From NCBI GenBank assembly GCA_902475785.1, contig CABSAN010000001.1, positions 68,138 through 132,137 of the forward strand: DNA of 64,000 bases. Reading direction: 5' to 3'. Source of the DNA: an uncultured Collinsella sp. (lineage in GTDB: Bacteria; Actinomycetota; Coriobacteriia; Coriobacteriales; Coriobacteriaceae). Below the pieces are notes generated by a model that was not told the origin of the DNA, made no database searches, and saw nothing but the letters and a program-made list of their open reading frames with translations. The position numbers and the translations under genes are program-made. Below, one piece after another: positions 61,502-64,000 of the stretch (positions are counted from its first letter, which is position 1; every line of letters begins with the position of its first letter).

Positions 61502-62734
61502 GTGGCCGTTACAGCGCTGTACGTGCACGTGCCGTTCTGTGCCCAAAAGTGCCGCTACTGCGACTTCGACTCGCGCAGCTTTGCTTCGTGTGATTTGGAT
61601 GCCGCGCTCGATTCCTATTTTGAGCAGTTGTACGCGCGCCTCGATGCTTTTGGTAAGGCTGGGGCCCTCGACCAGATCCGCACCGTCTATGTTGGCGGCG
61701 GTACGCCGTCGCTGGCGGGGGAGCGCCTGGTGGAGCTGGCGCGGCGTATTCGTGCGTGGTGCGCCCCCGTTGAGTTTACCTGCGAGGCCAATCCCGAGTC
61801 GCTGACCGCCGAGCTCGCTACTGCACTTGTCAAGGTTGGTGTCACACGCGTCTCTCTGGGCGTGCAAACGCTCGATAACACCGAACTTACTGCCATCGGC
61901 CGTATTCACGATGCCGATCGGGCGCTCGCCGCCATCGCGACGGTGAAGGACGCTGGCCTCGATGTGTCGTGCGACCTCATGTGCGGACTTCCCGTGCAGA
62001 CCGCAGCGAGTTGGAAGCGCACGCTCGATGGCGTGCTGGCGGCGGCTCCGCATCATGTGTCGGTCTACCCGCTCACGCTCGAGGAGGGGACGCCCCTTTA
62101 TCGCATGGCGTGCCGCGACGAGTCGCTCGAGCCTGATGAGGATTTTCAGGCCGCCTGCATGGACGTGGCACGCGAGCTCCTGGGTGCCGCCGGCTATCAC
62201 CCGTATGAGGTGGCGAGCTACGCACTCGACGGCCATGAGTGCGCCCATAACATTGCCTACTGGACCGGACGGGGCTACCTGGGCCTGGGTCGTTCTGCCG
62301 CGGGCATGCTCGACGCCGAGGATTTCGACCGTCTTGCAGGTTTGTTCCCCGGCGCGTCTTCTCGAGGCGATGCGTACCGCGTGCGTCTGGTGCAACGTGA
62401 CGACGACGCGACGACGTTCGAGGCCGAATATCTGTCGCAGCGCGAGGCTGCGGCCGAAGACCTGATGCTCGCTTGTCGCATGACGCGCGGTGTTGCGTCC
62501 GACCTGTTGGTTCGCGTGGCTTGTGTCATCCCGGCCGATGAGCTGACAGCTGCTTGCGATCGCGCGCTCGAATTGGGTCTTGCCACTTGGGTGCCCGAGA
62601 CGCTCGGAGTCCATGAGGGACCCTTCACTTCGGCAGATGTCGTCGCGGGCCATGTTCGAGCTCGTCTGGCGCCGACACACCTGGGCTGGCTCGATGGAAA
62701 TGTTCTGTTCGAGCTGTTTTGGGATCTAGCTTAG
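61502..62734 (+). CDS. hemW: HemW-type radical SAM protein (coproporphyrinogen III oxidase-like)
   Basis: 410-aa radical SAM protein of the HemW family, thought to insert heme rather than oxidise coproporphyrinogen. ALYVHVPFCAQKCRYCDFDS contains the CxxxCxxC cluster motif; VYVGGGTPSLAG, CEANPESLT, SLGVQTLDN and DLMCGLPVQTAASW follow. The C-terminal HemN-like domain is present. GTG start. lepA-hemW-dnaJ proximity is usual in Gram-positive bacteria, though hrcA and grpE are absent here. Confidence 0.92.
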   Translation: MAVTALYVHVPFCAQKCRYCDFDSRSFASCDLDAALDSYFEQLYARLDAFGKAGALDQIRTVYVGGGTPSLAGERLVELARRIRAWCAPVEFTCEANPESLTAELATALVKVGVTRVSLGVQTLDNTELTAIGRIHDADRALAAIATVKDAGLDVSCDLMCGLPVQTAASWKRTLDGVLAAAPHHVSVYPLTLEEGTPLYRMACRDESLEPDEDFQAACMDVARELLGAAGYHPYEVASYALDGHECAHNIAYWTGRGYLGLGRSAAGMLDAEDFDRLAGLFPGASSRGDAYRVRLVQRDDDATTFEAEYLSQREAAAEDLMLACRMTRGVASDLLVRVACVIPADELTAACDRALELGLATWVPETLGVHEGPFTSADVVAGHVRARLAPTHLGWLDGNVLFELFWDLA

Positions 62735-62735
62735 G

Positions 62736-62750
62736 CCGCTCGGGTAGAAT
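62736..62750 (+). promoter_or_regulatory. Predicted -10 region of the dnaJ-like gene
   Basis: CCGCTCGGGTAGAAT with -10 TAGAAT at 62745-62750, directly after the hemW stop. No good -35. No CIRCE inverted repeat is seen before this gene. Confidence 0.4.
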
Positions 62751-62792
62751 TACCGGAATATATACGCTGCTGTGAGCAGGAGGTTGCCGCGC

Positions 62793-63896
62793 ATGGCGAC
62801 GATGAACGAAAAAGATTATTACGAGATTCTGGGTGTCTCCAAGGACGCTACCTCGCGTGATATACAGAAGGCCTTCCAGCAAAAGGCTCGCAAGCTCCAT
62901 CCGGACGTCAACAAAGAGCCGGATGCCGAGGAAAAGTTTAAAGAGGTTTCCGAGGCCTACGCCGTGCTTTCGGATGAGCAAAAACGTGCGCGCTATGACG
63001 CCATGCGTTCTGGCAATCCCTTTGCCGGCGCTCCTACAGCTTCGCCCTATGGTGGCGGCTACGCCGGCAACACGGGCTATGGCAATCCCTTTGAGGGCGG
63101 CTTTCCCTTTGGTGGCGCCTGGGGCCAGCAGCGTCGCGGCCAGGCTGCCTACAATCCCGAGAACGGCGCCAACGTGGTCGTCGATATCAAACTGGACGCC
63201 AAGGAGGCCAAGGGCGGTGCCCGCAAGACCGTCCGCTATACGCGCTTCGATACCTGTGGTCACTGCGGCGGCTCGGGGTCTGTCTCCTCCGAGCATGCCC
63301 ATACCTGCCCAAGCTGTGGCGGCCGCGGCCACATCGACGTCGACCTGTCCTTCCTGTTTGGTGCGGGCACGTTCCAGTCGGTCTGCCCCGAGTGCGGCGG
63401 TTCCGGTAAGGTCGTGGCCGACCCCTGCCCTGATTGTGGTGGCAGCGGTCGTACTCGCGTAACCTCCGAGCAGACGATTGAGTTTCCTGCCGGCACGCAC
63501 GATGGCGACGAGGTCCGCATTAGCGGCATGGGTCATGCTGGCACCAACGGTGCCGCGGGCGGCGACCTGGTCGGCCGCGCCCATGTTGAGGCCGAGCGCT
63601 TGGAAGGCAAAGCTCGTACCGGTTTTTACCTGATGGGCATCGTGGCGCCGTTTTTGGTACTCTCGGCCATTTCGGGCGTGTTCTCGGCCTTTGCCGTGAT
63701 GTGCTTTATTCCGTTTACCATGGGCCTGTTCATGGTGCTTTCGGACGGCGTGCTTCATCGCAGTCTGCTGTGGTGGAAGCGCGGCGCGATGCAGTTTGCC
63801 AACGGTTTTGCCAACGGCTTCATGTTCGCGCTCGTGTCGGTTTGGTTCGCGAGCTGCTCGCAACGGGCCATGCTTTCGCCGTACCAAATGCAATAA
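62793..63896 (+). CDS. DnaJ-like co-chaperone with C-terminal membrane helices
   Basis: 367-aa J-domain protein. J domain at residues 6-71 with HPD at 36-38, Gly/Phe-rich linker (74-116), zinc region (155-219) with four CxxCxGxG repeats ([32 protein letters not shown]). The substrate-binding domain starts normally ([25 protein letters not shown]) but stops after GGDL near residue 259. The rest (about 277-317 and 340-360) is hydrophobic, reading as two or three membrane helices. ATG 62793 with CAGGAGG. It should recruit DnaK to the membrane; this is inference. Confidence 0.85.
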   Translation: MATMNEKDYYEILGVSKDATSRDIQKAFQQKARKLHPDVNKEPDAEEKFKEVSEAYAVLSDEQKRARYDAMRSGNPFAGAPTASPYGGGYAGNTGYGNPFEGGFPFGGAWGQQRRGQAAYNPENGANVVVDIKLDAKEAKGGARKTVRYTRFDTCGHCGGSGSVSSEHAHTCPSCGGRGHIDVDLSFLFGAGTFQSVCPECGGSGKVVADPCPDCGGSGRTRVTSEQTIEFPAGTHDGDEVRISGMGHAGTNGAAGGDLVGRAHVEAERLEGKARTGFYLMGIVAPFLVLSAISGVFSAFAVMCFIPFTMGLFMVLSDGVLHRSLLWWKRGAMQFANGFANGFMFALVSVWFASCSQRAMLSPYQMQ

Positions 63897-63977
63897 CATC
63901 AAACCCTCTGTTTGCGGTCGGCCCAGCTTGGGTATAGGACGCACAGTGACAATAATGAAAGTCGGAAGGATTCGGTC

Positions 63978-64000
63978 GTGTCGGAAAATAGGGATTACTA
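63978..64000 (+). CDS. Start of a further gene, possibly a second DnaJ
   Basis: GTG at 63978 follows GGAAGGA by 7 bp and reads MSENRDY before the window ends. An N-terminus of the form polar-residues-DYY is typical of J domains, so a full-length DnaJ is possible, but seven residues cannot establish this. TATAGG at 63933 could be its -10. Confidence 0.3.

Overview
The window looks like a stretch of core chromosome from an anaerobic actinobacterium of the class Coriobacteriia, most likely Collinsella or a close relative. This is inference from gene content: high-GC codon use, an actinobacterial-type integration host factor followed by gmk and rpoZ, pyruvate phosphate dikinase beside its regulatory kinase, a fermentative AdhE, PyrR and a type 1B (PyrK-dependent) dihydroorotate dehydrogenase, and the MEP isoprenoid pathway. 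I see no prophage, CRISPR array, rRNA or tRNA gene.

Layout. 1-7445: end of mreD, PBP2 and RodA (cell elongation), a membrane-associated unknown and a paired radical-SAM/DUF2344 module. 7442-11519: rplU-rpmA-obgE-nadD-yqeK-rsfS. 11520-12491: an island with a REP-associated tyrosine transposase (RAYT) and three copies of a short palindrome. 12487-13743: dinB (minus). 13788-16435: rpsP-khpA-rimM-trmD-lepB. 16495-23465: glyQS, then the PPDK regulator and ppdK. 23578-24898: rplS and rnhB. 25088-30297: yraN-comM-dprA-trmFO-xer. 30354-40651: rpsB-tsf, then pyrH-frr-uppS-cdsA-dxr-rseP-ispG-proS, joining ribosome recycling, envelope lipids and isoprenoid synthesis. 40830-44331 (minus): a phosphotransferase and adhE. 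44483-45253: a second RAYT with its own palindromes. 45262-45450 (minus): rpmB. 45745-51225: an attenuator-like leader and pyrRBCKDF. 51465-53875: mihF-gmk-rpoZ-thiI. 54089-57102: comEA-comEC. 57181-64000: holA, rpsT, lepA, dusB, hemW, a membrane-tethered DnaJ-like protein and the first codons of another gene.

The most notable signal: the same 20-bp sequence occurs 71 and 75 bp before the start codons of two unlinked DNA-uptake operons (yraN-comM-dprA... and comEA-comEC). Both copies lie just after a terminator of the preceding gene, and I noticed no other copy when reading the window. It is a candidate competence-regulon promoter element with an internal 11-bp-period direct repeat. Second, two different RAYT genes each sit among their own family of palindromes; the arms differ but the off-centre core is shared. 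Further oddities are a probable AUA start for the xer recombinase, a winged-helix-like insertion in the RseP-type protease, a DnaJ whose C-terminal domain is replaced by membrane helices, an operator-like dyad at adhE, and a MerR-type promoter geometry at ppdK.

Most genes start on ATG, but TTG and GTG starts with good ribosome binding sites are common. Start choices were made by Shine-Dalgarno spacing, coupling to the upstream stop codon and family N-termini.
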